A stretch of 64,000 nucleotides of DNA from DAOUJI01 sp965219565 (GTDB lineage Bacteria > Chloroflexota > Dehalococcoidia > Lucifugimonadales > JAGWBF01): contig OZ244780.1 of assembly GCA_965219565.1 (NCBI GenBank), positions 2,046,001 through 2,110,000 of the forward strand, given 5' to 3'. The notes below the pieces were generated by a model that did no database searches, had not been told where the DNA came from, and saw only the letters and a program-made list of their open reading frames with translations. This document shows, one piece after another, positions 43,386-52,498 of the stretch. Made by a program: the position numbers and the translations under genes. Within the stretch, counting starts at the first letter, position 1; the number at the start of each line of letters is the position of its first letter.

Positions 43386-44210
43386 CTATTGCTGGCCCAT
43401 CTTGCGCTTCACCTTGGCCACGTATTCTAGGGCTCCTCGGGCCACCCACGACTGCCAGCCCATCTGGAAGTACCTGGCTCCCTTTTCTATGTAGTCCTCA
43501 ACGTCTTCGTCGTTGACCAGACATCCGGCAACCTTGCCTGCAGCCACACACTTGGCTATGCAGTCGTCGACAATCTTCTGCACGTCTGGATGATACCGCT
43601 GTCCGGCCATGCCCATGTCCTGGGACAGGTCGCCCGCCCCTAGGAAGAAGGCGTCCACGTGCTCCACCGTCAGGATTTCGTCGAAGTTCTTTATCCCCTC
43701 AACCTCTTCGATGAACAATATGACCGTGGTCTGTTCGTTGGACTTGCGGCGACCGTCGGCGACACCTACGCTTTGACGCCCTAAGTAGTCGCCGCGCCTT
43801 CCGATGGGGCCGTATTTGACCGACCTGACCACCGCCTCGGCCGCTTCCTTGGTCCTGACGTGGGGCACAGCGACGCCGTCACAGCCCGCATCCAGCACCC
43901 GCTGGATTATCCACGGGTCGTTGGGGACGCGAACAACGGAGCTAATCCCCCAAAGATCGCAGGCCCTGGACATGTTCCCCAGGTCCTTCAGGGACAACAC
44001 CGGCGGCGTGTGCTCCCACTCCATCCATATCCCCTCGAAACCGAATTGTCCCATGTAGTCCACCATCTCGGGCGTGCCTAATCCGTACAGAGTGGTGCCG
44101 CACTGGCCTTCTTGCAAAGCCTTTTTGAGCCTGTTGACTCGCCATTCCCGTACGGGCGGGGGGCCCCATACATTGAAGACTTCCGGGTCCGATGCGCCTT
44201 GCGTGGTCAT
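43386..44210 (-). CDS. HpcH/HpaI family aldolase
   Basis: 274 residues, class II pyruvate-aldolase type (HpaI-like), which cleaves 4-hydroxy-2-keto acids to pyruvate and an aldehyde. Motifs: FEGIWMEWEH near residue 77, VRVPNDPWIIQRVLDAGCDGVAVPHV near residue 110, GRRGDYLGR, FIEEVEGIKNFDEIL with the metal-binding Glu, and FFLGAGDLSQDMG with the metal-binding Asp. GGAG precedes the start. It follows permease pair 2 by 65 bases on the same strand, so it is probably cotranscribed and acts on a product of the imported substrate. Confidence 0.87.
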   Translation of the reverse strand: MTTQGASDPEVFNVWGPPPVREWRVNRLKKALQEGQCGTTLYGLGTPEMVDYMGQFGFEGIWMEWEHTPPVLSLKDLGNMSRACDLWGISSVVRVPNDPWIIQRVLDAGCDGVAVPHVRTKEAAEAVVRSVKYGPIGRRGDYLGRQSVGVADGRRKSNEQTTVILFIEEVEGIKNFDEILTVEHVDAFFLGAGDLSQDMGMAGQRYHPDVQKIVDDCIAKCVAAGKVAGCLVNDEDVEDYIEKGARYFQMGWQSWVARGALEYVAKVKRKMGQQ

Positions 44211-44275
44211 GCGTCTCTCTCCTTCATCTATTGGGGGTCTATCGGGCGTCTATTGGGATCTGGAAACCCGCTCGT

Positions 44276-45343
44276 CTATAGCTGCCGCAACCTGGGGTCC
44301 AGCTTATCCCGGAGCCAGTCGCCCAGCAGGTTCATAGACAACACCGTCAATACTATAGCCAACCCCGGAAATAGGGAAACCCACCAAGCGGTCCGAATGA
44401 TGAGGTCCCGCCCGTCGGAGACTATGTTCCCCCACGTCGGGTCCGGCTCCGGGATTCCCAGTCCCAGGAAGCTGAGTGAAGACTCGATGATAATGACGTA
44501 TCCGACCTGCAACGTGGCCAACACTACCAGGCTGTTGAAGATGTTGGGCAGGATGTACCTGGCCATGATTCGTGCGTTGGAGCACCCGGCGACCCTCGCC
44601 TTAGCTACGAAGTCCTGATGGGTGAGGCTCAAAGCCTCTCCCCGCACCAGCCGCGCGTACTGGGACCACAGAGAACCCACTATCACGGAAATCAGAATGG
44701 TCATTCCCGGCTGGAAGACCACCACCAACACCAGTGCCACCAGGATTGCGGGCAGAGCGATGACCATGTCTATAAGCCTGGATATGATGTAGTCGATCCA
44801 GCCGCCCAAGAATCCAGCCATAAGCCCAAGGGTGACTCCGATGGCCCCGGAACAGGCAATAACTATCAGGGATATGATCAGCGATATCCGAGCGCCGTAA
44901 ATCATGCGGCTAAGCAAATCCCTGCCAAGGCCGTCCGTGCCAAACGGATAGGCCCAATCGCCGCCCACTCTATCCACTATCTGTATTTGGTCGCCTATGG
45001 CGATGTCGGGCTTGAAGTCGAGGACCTGCCCCACAGCCGTGCCCTCGGTCAACTGACTGGCGCTGGCAAGGGGAATCTGCGTCTGGCGGTCTTCGCGGTT
45101 TTCCACCCGCTCCACGACAGTCTTGCTTAGCACCTTTTGGCCCATCCATGCAGGCGGCGCCAGGCGATTGAACAGGTTCTGCTGCAGGGGATCGTGGGGC
45201 GCAATCAGACCGGTGAAGGCGGCGGGAATGACTAGGACCAACGCCAGAACGATCACTGGGAATACAGGGAATCGTCGGAAGACTCCAAGACCGAGCCTAA
45301 CCCCTGGTAACGTAAATCGACGGTGGACCGGTATGTTTGCCAT
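44276..45343 (-). CDS. ABC transporter permease, DppC type with insertion (pair 2)
   Basis: 355 residues from the ATG at 45343; upstream in-frame starts would overlap the DppB gene. TM1 lies at about residues 27-47. After RLAPPAWMG the protein has about 60 extra residues (70-130, including KTVVERV and IGDQIQIVDRVGG) before YPFGTDGLGRDLLSRM, where normal DppC proteins have only a few. The insertion lies on the outer face. The EAA-type loop reads QDFVAKARVAGCSNARIMARY. It starts 19 bases after its DppB partner. Confidence 0.9.
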   Translation of the reverse strand: MANIPVHRRFTLPGVRLGLGVFRRFPVFPVIVLALVLVIPAAFTGLIAPHDPLQQNLFNRLAPPAWMGQKVLSKTVVERVENREDRQTQIPLASASQLTEGTAVGQVLDFKPDIAIGDQIQIVDRVGGDWAYPFGTDGLGRDLLSRMIYGARISLIISLIVIACSGAIGVTLGLMAGFLGGWIDYIISRLIDMVIALPAILVALVLVVVFQPGMTILISVIVGSLWSQYARLVRGEALSLTHQDFVAKARVAGCSNARIMARYILPNIFNSLVVLATLQVGYVIIIESSLSFLGLGIPEPDPTWGNIVSDGRDLIIRTAWWVSLFPGLAIVLTVLSMNLLGDWLRDKLDPRLRQL

Positions 45344-45362
45344 TCCGGAGAGGACTCCTACT

Positions 45363-46322
45363 CTACCCGCTCCCGTAACGGATTCGGGGATCGACAACGG
45401 CGTATACAATATCGACTATTAGATTGAGCAGGATGATTATTACGGCAAAGACCAGGGTGGTGGCCTGCACTACCTGTATGTCCCGTGCTTGGATGGAATT
45501 GATCATCAACAGCCCGACGCCCGGCCAGGCGAATACGGTTTCAACTATCACAGAGCCTGTCATCAGCACCCCAGCCGTGAGGCCGAAGTAGGTGAGGGGC
45601 GTGATGGCGGCGTTTCGGAGACAATGCTTCCACAGCACCTTCCATTCCGGGATCCCTTTAATGCGGGCCAACTTCACGTACTCGCTGTCCAGCGTGTCCA
45701 GCATAGAGGAGCGGACCAGCCGCATCATGGCCGCCACTTGAAAGGCGCTCAAGGTGGCCACCGGCAGGACCATATGCTTCAACTCGTCTTCCAATCTAGC
45801 GAGCCCTTCCCCCTGGCCTCGCCCCGCAACGGGAAGCCATCCCAATTCTACTCCGAAGACCCAGATAAGCATAATAGCCGTCCAGAAACTGGGCGCCGAC
45901 TGCCCCAAAAGAGCAAAGAACTTGCCGCCGTAGTCCCACGGGGTGTCCCTCTTCACCGCTGTCAGCACTCCCAGGACCATGGCGACAAGCGAGGCCAAGA
46001 GGAGGGCAGTCAAAGTCACTTGCAGAGAGGCGACCAGCCGGGACCTGATCAGGTCCATGACGTCCTCTTCGCCGGGCCACTTGAACGACTTTCCGAAGTC
46101 CCCCTGGGCAGCGTTGGACATGAAGTTCCAGTATTGAATATGCAAGGGCTCGTCCAGACCCCAATACTCTCTGATGGACTGGATGACCTCGTCGGGCGTC
46201 TCCAGGGGCACCATCAACTCTATGGGGTCTCCCGACAGGCGTGTCAGTATAAAGACGATGGAGGTTATGACGATTACGAGGAAAACGCCCTGGAGCAGCC
46301 GGATCAAAATATAGCGTTGCAT
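45363..46322 (-). CDS. ABC transporter permease, DppB type (pair 2)
   Basis: 319 residues. It starts MQRYILIRLLQGVFLVIVIT, has LTRLSGDPIELMVPLETPDE after TM1, an EAA-type loop with SEYVKLARIKGIPEWKVLWKH, and the C-terminus NLIVDIVYAVVDPRIRYG. It is closely similar to the DppB of pair 3 (for example WNFMSNAAQGDFGKSFKWPGE versus WNFVSNAAQGKFGKSFKWPAE), so the two pairs are tandem duplicates. It has about 13 extra residues around GRGQGEGLARLEDELKHM compared with pair 3. Confidence 0.92.
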   Translation of the reverse strand: MQRYILIRLLQGVFLVIVITSIVFILTRLSGDPIELMVPLETPDEVIQSIREYWGLDEPLHIQYWNFMSNAAQGDFGKSFKWPGEEDVMDLIRSRLVASLQVTLTALLLASLVAMVLGVLTAVKRDTPWDYGGKFFALLGQSAPSFWTAIMLIWVFGVELGWLPVAGRGQGEGLARLEDELKHMVLPVATLSAFQVAAMMRLVRSSMLDTLDSEYVKLARIKGIPEWKVLWKHCLRNAAITPLTYFGLTAGVLMTGSVIVETVFAWPGVGLLMINSIQARDIQVVQATTLVFAVIIILLNLIVDIVYAVVDPRIRYGSG

Positions 46323-46568
46323 CAGCTACACGACAACCGGGGTTCCGGGTCTATAAATCACGGCGGGCCTTTCGGCGGGGACTTCAGGGCGCATCGGGGT
46401 CCGAAATTTGTCTAGTCCCCATCTCGTTCCTCATCCATCCAATTTTAGTCGTCGGGAACTTTTAGCTCCGTGCTTGCCTGAATTGGAAAGAACCGTCGGC
46501 AGGCTAAGTCCCTACCTTGACGACGGAGACCGGGGCATAGGCCTACTGATGATGAGGTGGTATACATC

Positions 46569-47639
46569 TTACAACTGGCGTAGCTTGGGATCCAACGTGT
46601 CCCGCAGCCAGTCCCCGAGCAGGTTCATGGACAGCACCGTGAGCACGATGGCGAGGCCGGGGAAGAGGGAAACCCACCAGGCCGTCTGGATGATGATGTC
46701 CCTTCCTTCGGCAACTGTGTTGCCCCAGGTTGGCTCGGGGGGTGGAATGCCAAGGCCAAGGAAGCTGAGTGAGGACTCGATGATGATGACATAGCCAACC
46801 TGCAAGGTACCCAGCACGACCAGGCTATTGAATAAATTGGGCAGAACGTAGTTGGCCATAATTCGCGCATTGGAGCATCCTGCCACCCTGGCTCTGGCCA
46901 CAAAGTCTTGCTGTGTGAGACTCAAAGCTTCTCCCCGCACCATGCGCGCATAGTCAGCCCAGAGGGAGCCCACTATCACCCCTATCAGAACGGGCAGGCC
47001 CGGCTGGAAGACGCTCACTAGTACGAGGGCTACCAGGATTGCGGGCATAGCGATAACCAGATCTATAAGCCGGGATATCACGTAGTCCACGCGGCCACCG
47101 AAAAATCCAGCCATGAGTCCTAGGGTGGTCCCTATCACCCCGGAAAGGGCTATCACTGTCAGGGACACGATCAGAGAAACCCTGGCGCCGTGAATTATGC
47201 GGCTGAGAAGGTCTCTGCCCAGCTTGTCAGTGCCCAAGGGATTTGCCCACTTACCTCCTACCGTACTTACAATCTGTATCTCATCGCCTATTTCGATATC
47301 CTGCTTCAAGTTGGGCACCTGATTGATGCCCGTCCCTTCCCTTAGCTGTCTGGCGCTGGCAAGGGGGATCTGGGTCGTGGTGTCTCCCCCCCTCTCAACC
47401 CTCTCAACCACTGTCTTGGTGACCAGGCTGCCGCCCATCCAGGCCGGTGGCGCCAAGCGATTGCGCAGGTCCTGCTCAAATGGGTCATGGGGTGCGATAA
47501 GGCCGGCAAAGGCGGCGGGGATTATGAGAACTATTATCAGAACAATGACGGGAATAATGGGATACCGGCGCACCACACGCACACCGGCGCCCACCATCGA
47601 GAGGGTGGACCAACGGCGTCTTACAGCTATGTCAGCCAT
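46569..47639 (-). CDS. ABC transporter permease, DppC type with insertion (pair 3)
   Basis: 356 residues, MADIAVRRRWSTLS start. Organisation is as in the pair 2 DppC: TM1, APHDPFEQDLRNRLAPPAWMGG, an extracytoplasmic insertion of about 60 residues with KTVVERVERGGDTTTQIPL and IEIGDEIQIV, then LGTDKLGRDLLSRI. The EAA-type loop is QDFVARARVAGCSNARIMANY. It lies 36 bases after its DppB. A 246-base gap separates it from pair 2. Confidence 0.9.
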   Translation of the reverse strand: MADIAVRRRWSTLSMVGAGVRVVRRYPIIPVIVLIIVLIIPAAFAGLIAPHDPFEQDLRNRLAPPAWMGGSLVTKTVVERVERGGDTTTQIPLASARQLREGTGINQVPNLKQDIEIGDEIQIVSTVGGKWANPLGTDKLGRDLLSRIIHGARVSLIVSLTVIALSGVIGTTLGLMAGFFGGRVDYVISRLIDLVIAMPAILVALVLVSVFQPGLPVLIGVIVGSLWADYARMVRGEALSLTQQDFVARARVAGCSNARIMANYVLPNLFNSLVVLGTLQVGYVIIIESSLSFLGLGIPPPEPTWGNTVAEGRDIIIQTAWWVSLFPGLAIVLTVLSMNLLGDWLRDTLDPKLRQL

Positions 47640-47675
47640 ACCAGGGCCAAGTCCTCAGGATAATCTCCTCCGGAT

Positions 47676-48596
47676 TTATCCATAACGAATGCGGGGGTCG
47701 ACGAAGGCATAAATGATATCAACAATGAGGGTCAGCAGGATGAAGCCTACAGAGAAGACCAGCGTTACAGCTTGCACCACTTGGAAGTCTCTTCCATTGA
47801 TTGAGCTGATTATCAGCAGCCCTACGCCGGGCCAGGCGAAAATGGTTTCCACTATCACCGAGCCGGTGAGGAGCACTCCAGCCGTGAGACCGAAGTAGGT
47901 GAGGGGAGCGATGGCGGCATTGCGGAGACAATGTTTCCACAGCACCTTCCACTCTGGCAACCCTTTTATGCGGGCCAACTTCACGTATTCACTGTCCAGG
48001 GTATCCAGCATGGAGGAGCGTACCAGCCGCATCATCGCCGCCACCTGGAACGCGCTCAAGGTGGCAACTGGCAGGACCATGTGGTCGATCCCGCCTTTCC
48101 CTGCTGTGGGAAGCCATTTCAACTCCACTCCGAAGAGCCACATTAGCATTATGGCCGTCCAGAAGCTGGGCGCCGACTGGCCCAGAAAGGCGAAACTCTT
48201 CCCGACGTAGTCCCATGGCGTGTCCTTTTTGATCGCTGTCAACACCCCTAGCGCCACCGCCACTACCGAGGCCAGAACCAGGGCTGTCAAAGTCAACTGC
48301 AGAGAGGATACCAGCCTGGCCTTTATCAGGTCCATGATGTCTTCCGCGGGCCATTTAAAGGACTTGCCGAACTTCCCTTGTGCGGCATTGCTCACGAAGT
48401 TCCAGTACTGGTGGAGGAGCGAATCGTTCAGCCCCCAGTGCTCCTGTATAGCCTCGACCACCTCGGGAGCTGTCTCTAGGGGCACCATCAGCTCTATCGG
48501 GTCTCCCGAGAGGCGGCTCAGAACAAAGACGAAGGTGACGACGGCCCAGACAACAAATGCGCCCTGGATCAGCCGGATCAAGATGTAACGTTGCAT
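47676..48596 (-). CDS. ABC transporter permease, DppB type (pair 3)
   Basis: 306 residues. MQRYILIRLIQGAFVVWAVV start, LSRLSGDPIELMVPLETAPE after TM1, EAA-type loop SEYVKLARIKGLPEWKVLWKH, and C-terminus LIVDIIYAFVDPRIRYG. It lies 223 bases downstream of SBP-4 on the same strand, so SBP-4 plus pair 3 form the classic binding-protein/permease order. Confidence 0.92.
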   Translation of the reverse strand: MQRYILIRLIQGAFVVWAVVTFVFVLSRLSGDPIELMVPLETAPEVVEAIQEHWGLNDSLLHQYWNFVSNAAQGKFGKSFKWPAEDIMDLIKARLVSSLQLTLTALVLASVVAVALGVLTAIKKDTPWDYVGKSFAFLGQSAPSFWTAIMLMWLFGVELKWLPTAGKGGIDHMVLPVATLSAFQVAAMMRLVRSSMLDTLDSEYVKLARIKGLPEWKVLWKHCLRNAAIAPLTYFGLTAGVLLTGSVIVETIFAWPGVGLLIISSINGRDFQVVQAVTLVFSVGFILLTLIVDIIYAFVDPRIRYG

Positions 48597-48819
48597 GTCC
48601 TATTTGGCGGCGGGTCAACGCCCCTTCTGTAGGTTGATGCTCATCATGGTGAGGGCTGGAGATAACCATGGCGGGCCAGACGGACCTCCTCGCTGCCAAG
48701 AGGACCGGCTAGCCCCATCATATGGCTTATCCTAGACCCTAGTTTGCTTAAGGCCTTGGTGGGCGACCCGTGGCGTCCTGAGTTATTCCTTGGTACTTCC
48801 CCGGGCCGCCTGCTCCGAC

Positions 48820-50946
48820 TTAATTCTTCACTGCCTTGACGTATTCCAAGTCTCTGATCCCCAGAATACCCGACGTTTGATAATCGGCCACAACGTTGGG
48901 GTTCACCGTGAAGACGATGGGGAGGGAGACCAGGCCCATGATCCCATACTCGTTGTAGACGACGTCACCTATATCCTGCAATATCTCGTGTCGCTTGTTC
49001 AGGTCAAATTCAGTTGATAGTTGCTCATAAAGAGTATCAACTTCCTCGTTTTCGAAGAACTGGCAGCAGACGTTTCTTAACGTTCTTCCGCTGTTGAGAT
49101 ATATCAGGAGGAAACTGGGTTCTGGGCGAAAGCCACCGTCGATCATTATTGTTACGCCGCCCCATGACGCTGCCCTATGGTGCGGACCGCGACTGGCGTC
49201 ATCCATGGCCTCCGACTCCACCGGTACGCCAATGGCCTTCCAGTAGTTGTATATGGCCAGGGTCAAGTCTGTTGCCTGGGGCATTTCAGCCTGTATTGCG
49301 ATCCGGAATTGCACTTTGGACCAGTCCAAGGGTTGGCCTATCTCCGCCTCGGCTTCCTTCAACAGCTCCTTGGCCCGTTCGGGATCGTACCCGTACTTCT
49401 CCTCGAACCTCTCTTCCCACTCCGGGTTCCAGCCGCGGCCATTATTCAGGGCCGGATGGAAGGGAAAGTTATAGTTTAAGACAGCCTTCCCGTCGAAGAT
49501 GGTCTCAATGATGGTCTTGCGGTCCACCGCCTTGTTCAACGCCTCGCGTACCTTCTTGTTCACCCACGGGACTTCCGTTGCCGGGTGGTACACGTCAGAG
49601 AAGGGCAGGTCTGGGAAAGCCCCCGTCCTCTTGCCCACAAGTTTGTCGGGATAGTATTGGCCTCCGAAAATCACGTAGGGGTTCTGTTGGGGGATATTGG
49701 AGGCGATGGTAACCATGCCGTTGGCGATGGCAGCTCGCTCCAAGTCTGGAGTTAGCTGGGTGAGGTGAATCTGCCCGGCTAGGAGCATGGCCTGCCTGGT
49801 GGAAACTTCCTTGACGCTGAAAATCTGGACTTGGGGGAAGTCGGGTGTCACCCGCCAGTGCTTGTACGGTACTCGTACGTGGAGGATATAGGAGCCTGAA
49901 GCCCGCTCCACGAACTGGTAGGGGCCCGTACCAACGGGACTGGCCTCCACACCTTCCTGGCCCTCAGCGTCCAAGTGGGCCTTGCTCAGCATCAACAGTT
50001 CGTTGCGCTGACTCAGGAGCCAGTCAAAGTCTATCTGGGGCTCATCCAGCACAAACGTCACCTCGTAGTCGTTCACTATCCTCATGTTATCGTGTACTAC
50101 CTGCCACAAGTCTGCCCGGGACGACAGCAATTCAGGCTGAGTCCCATGCAACAGCGTCGCTTTCACGTCTTCGGCGCTGAACTCGCCGTCATCCTCGTCG
50201 GTTGCTTTCCTGTGGAACGGTACACCCTTGCGGAGTTTGAAGTTCCACTCCGTCGCCGTCGAGTCGACTTCCCATGACTCGGCCAGCATGGGCAGCAGTT
50301 CCCCTTCGAAGCCGAAACCCACCAGGGCTTCATACATGTGAACGACCTGGGGTGAGTTTTGAGAGTTTGATATGATCGGATCGTTGGACTCCACATCCAT
50401 CTCGGTGGCAGCCGCCAGCCGGGTCTCCACGAGCGTCATAGCAGCGGGTGGTTCTGTCGGCGCGGGAGTGGCCGTGGGAGGTATCTGGGCCACAGCCTCG
50501 GACACGGCCCTCTGTACACCGGCATCGACGGCGTTCTTGATTGCCGCTTCCATCTGTTCAGCCGTAAGACCCTCGGGGATTTGAGATATTGCCTGGGTCA
50601 CTATAGCCTGTACATCCTCAGGGGTTAGGCCCTCGGGGATATTGGAGATTGCCGCGGCCACAATGGCCTGTACGTCCTCTGCAGTCAACCCTTCTGGGAA
50701 TTCAATGCCTGCAATCTGGCTTGCAATGTCTCTCTGTACTTGACTGCCGAACTGTTGAGCCAGCGCTGCGAAGTCTAGGGTGGGCTGAGGCGTAGGCGTA
50801 GGCTGGGGCGTGGAGGTCGGAGCCGCCGTCGCCGCCGGCGGCGGAGTCGCTGCGTCTCCCCCACATGCCACACCTAAGAGGAGCGCCAGAATAAGGGGGA
50901 AGACAGCCAGAAATTTGGGACTGCATACCATAGACCGAATCTTCAT
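48820..50946 (-). CDS. ABC substrate-binding lipoprotein, family 5 (SBP-4)
   Basis: 708 residues from the ATG at 50946 (GGAAG upstream). The signal begins MKIRSMVCSPKFL and its lipobox is LLGVAC. It has a Thr/Pro linker, then the same three 20-residue PEGLTxEDVQAIV repeats as SBP-1, then an SBP_bac_5 domain with KVREALNKAVDRKTIIETI and WNPEWEERFEEKYGYDPERAKELL. Its C-terminal RDLEYVKAVKN resembles SBP-1. Length equals SBP-1 exactly. The linker DNA is about 96% identical to SBP-1 over 329 bp, while the signal peptide and binding domain differ much more. Confidence 0.9.
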   Translation of the reverse strand: MKIRSMVCSPKFLAVFPLILALLLGVACGGDAATPPPAATAAPTSTPQPTPTPQPTLDFAALAQQFGSQVQRDIASQIAGIEFPEGLTAEDVQAIVAAAISNIPEGLTPEDVQAIVTQAISQIPEGLTAEQMEAAIKNAVDAGVQRAVSEAVAQIPPTATPAPTEPPAAMTLVETRLAAATEMDVESNDPIISNSQNSPQVVHMYEALVGFGFEGELLPMLAESWEVDSTATEWNFKLRKGVPFHRKATDEDDGEFSAEDVKATLLHGTQPELLSSRADLWQVVHDNMRIVNDYEVTFVLDEPQIDFDWLLSQRNELLMLSKAHLDAEGQEGVEASPVGTGPYQFVERASGSYILHVRVPYKHWRVTPDFPQVQIFSVKEVSTRQAMLLAGQIHLTQLTPDLERAAIANGMVTIASNIPQQNPYVIFGGQYYPDKLVGKRTGAFPDLPFSDVYHPATEVPWVNKKVREALNKAVDRKTIIETIFDGKAVLNYNFPFHPALNNGRGWNPEWEERFEEKYGYDPERAKELLKEAEAEIGQPLDWSKVQFRIAIQAEMPQATDLTLAIYNYWKAIGVPVESEAMDDASRGPHHRAASWGGVTIMIDGGFRPEPSFLLIYLNSGRTLRNVCCQFFENEEVDTLYEQLSTEFDLNKRHEILQDIGDVVYNEYGIMGLVSLPIVFTVNPNVVADYQTSGILGIRDLEYVKAVKN

Positions 50947-51082
50947 TGCTTCCTCCAATAGCGTACCTGGTCAGGTAACTCATATTGTCGAGCGCCCACG
51001 GGGAACAGAAATTCCGCCCCGTCCCGTCGGCTCTCATATTCGGCGTATGCTCTACGTTAAACGCAATACGCAATCGGGGTAT
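50947..51082 (-). promoter_or_regulatory. Long 5' leader of SBP-4 with hairpin
   Basis: Predicted leader of about 130 nt. ACGGGG (50998-51003) can pair with CCCCGT (51017-51022) across a short loop. Sequence similarity to the other two leaders is weak, but the length, the G4/C4 stem and its position are similar. Confidence 0.4.
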
Positions 51083-51112
51083 AAAGTAATCCAACGTGAT
51101 TCAACTTGTCAA
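51083..51112 (-). promoter_or_regulatory. Promoter of SBP-4
   Basis: On the - strand TTGACA (51107-51112), 18-base spacer, TACTTT (51083-51088) leading into TATA. The -10 hexamer is identical to that of SBP-3. Confidence 0.6.
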
Positions 51113-51188
51113 CCGATTGACTTAATTTGACAGTCCTCCACGCATCCGTCGGAGGAAGATCCCACGGCATTGGAGAACCTTTACGTTG

Positions 51189-52481
51189 CTAGACCTGCCG
51201 CAGCTTGGGGTCGAGCTTATCGCGAAGCCAGTCCCCCAGCAGGTTCACCGAAAGCACGGTGAGAGCTATGGCCAAGCCCGGGAAGAGGGAAACCCACCAG
51301 CCTGTCTTGATTATCAGGTCTTTGCCGTCGGCCACTATGGACCCCCAGGACGGCGTAGGCGGAGGAATGCCCAGACCCAGGAAGCTCAGCGACGACTCGA
51401 TGATAATCACGTACCCTATTTGCAGAGTGGCGATGATAATGAGGCTGTTGAATACGTTGGGGAGCACGTGGCGCGCCATGATTCGCCATCCCGGAGCACC
51501 AGCCACCCTCGCCCTGGCCACGTAGTCTTGTTGGACGATGCTCAGCGTCTCACCGCGGACCAGCCTCGCATACTGAGACCACAGAAAGCCGACGATGATG
51601 GCAATCAGCACTCCCATGCCCTGGCCTACCACTATGACCAGCACCAGAGCAACCAGGATGGGCGGCAGCGCCATAGCTATGTCTATCAACCTGGAAATCA
51701 CGTAGTCCACCGCCCCGCCGTAGTACCCGGCGATGACTCCCAGTAATGTGCCGATTACTCCGGCTATCGAGATGACCGCCAGGGAGATAAGCAGAGACAC
51801 CCTGGCCCCGTGAATCATCCGGGTCAGCAGACCCCTGCCCAGCTGGTCCCGCCCGAATGGGTAAGCCCAATCACCCTGTACGGAATAGACTACCTGTATC
51901 TGGTCGCCTACCAGGAACCCACCTTCGTATACGTTGGCTGCACCTTCTTGAATTCTGACTGTGTGCCGGGTCTGTTGGGACTCGTCGTACAAGACCCACC
52001 TTCTGCCCTTGGACTCAACAATGACCTCAGTGTCTCCGGACAGGGTCACGCCATTGGATGCGAACTCCTGGGCAAGAGTCGGAGGTACGACTTCCAAGTC
52101 CAGCTGTTCCTGCACTTCTGTGCCGGTTGAAAACAGGAGGTCCGTTTTCAGGCCAGGGACCTGTCCTATTCCTCCCCCGGAGGTCAACCTCTGGGCCTTG
52201 TCTATGGCTATTTGAGTCGTATGGTCCTTTTCCTGCCCTCGTTCGACCACGGTTTTATTGGTGAATCTGCCGCCTCCCGTCCATGCCGGAGGCTGTTCCC
52301 TGAATTTCAGGTCGTTCTTTATGGGGTCGTGGGGAGCGACTATGTCGGCCAAAGCCGCGGGAAGAACAAGCACCGTCAAAAGGAAGAATATGGGAATCAC
52401 CGGGTATCTCCGCAGTCGGCGATACCCATCGACTATCATAAGTATTGGGACCCATGCCGTTCTTGCTGCAATCGTCGTCAT
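51189..52481 (-). CDS. ABC transporter permease, DppC type with large insertion (pair 4)
   Basis: 430 residues, about 120 more than a normal DppC. TM1 lies at about residues 28-48. Residues 70-205 form a large extracytoplasmic segment that starts with TNKTVVERGQEKDHTTQI as in pairs 2 and 3, contains a further part with VTLSGDTEVIVESKGRRWVL, and ends with GDQIQVVYSVQGDWAYPFG. The normal channel resumes at GRDQLGRGLLTRM; the usual GRD is GRG here. The EAA-type loop is QDYVARARVAGAPGWRIMARH. It starts 17 bases after its DppB. Confidence 0.9.
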   Translation of the reverse strand: MTTIAARTAWVPILMIVDGYRRLRRYPVIPIFFLLTVLVLPAALADIVAPHDPIKNDLKFREQPPAWTGGGRFTNKTVVERGQEKDHTTQIAIDKAQRLTSGGGIGQVPGLKTDLLFSTGTEVQEQLDLEVVPPTLAQEFASNGVTLSGDTEVIVESKGRRWVLYDESQQTRHTVRIQEGAANVYEGGFLVGDQIQVVYSVQGDWAYPFGRDQLGRGLLTRMIHGARVSLLISLAVISIAGVIGTLLGVIAGYYGGAVDYVISRLIDIAMALPPILVALVLVIVVGQGMGVLIAIIVGFLWSQYARLVRGETLSIVQQDYVARARVAGAPGWRIMARHVLPNVFNSLIIIATLQIGYVIIIESSLSFLGLGIPPPTPSWGSIVADGKDLIIKTGWWVSLFPGLAIALTVLSVNLLGDWLRDKLDPKLRQV

Positions 52482-52498
52482 AAGGAGATAACCTGACG

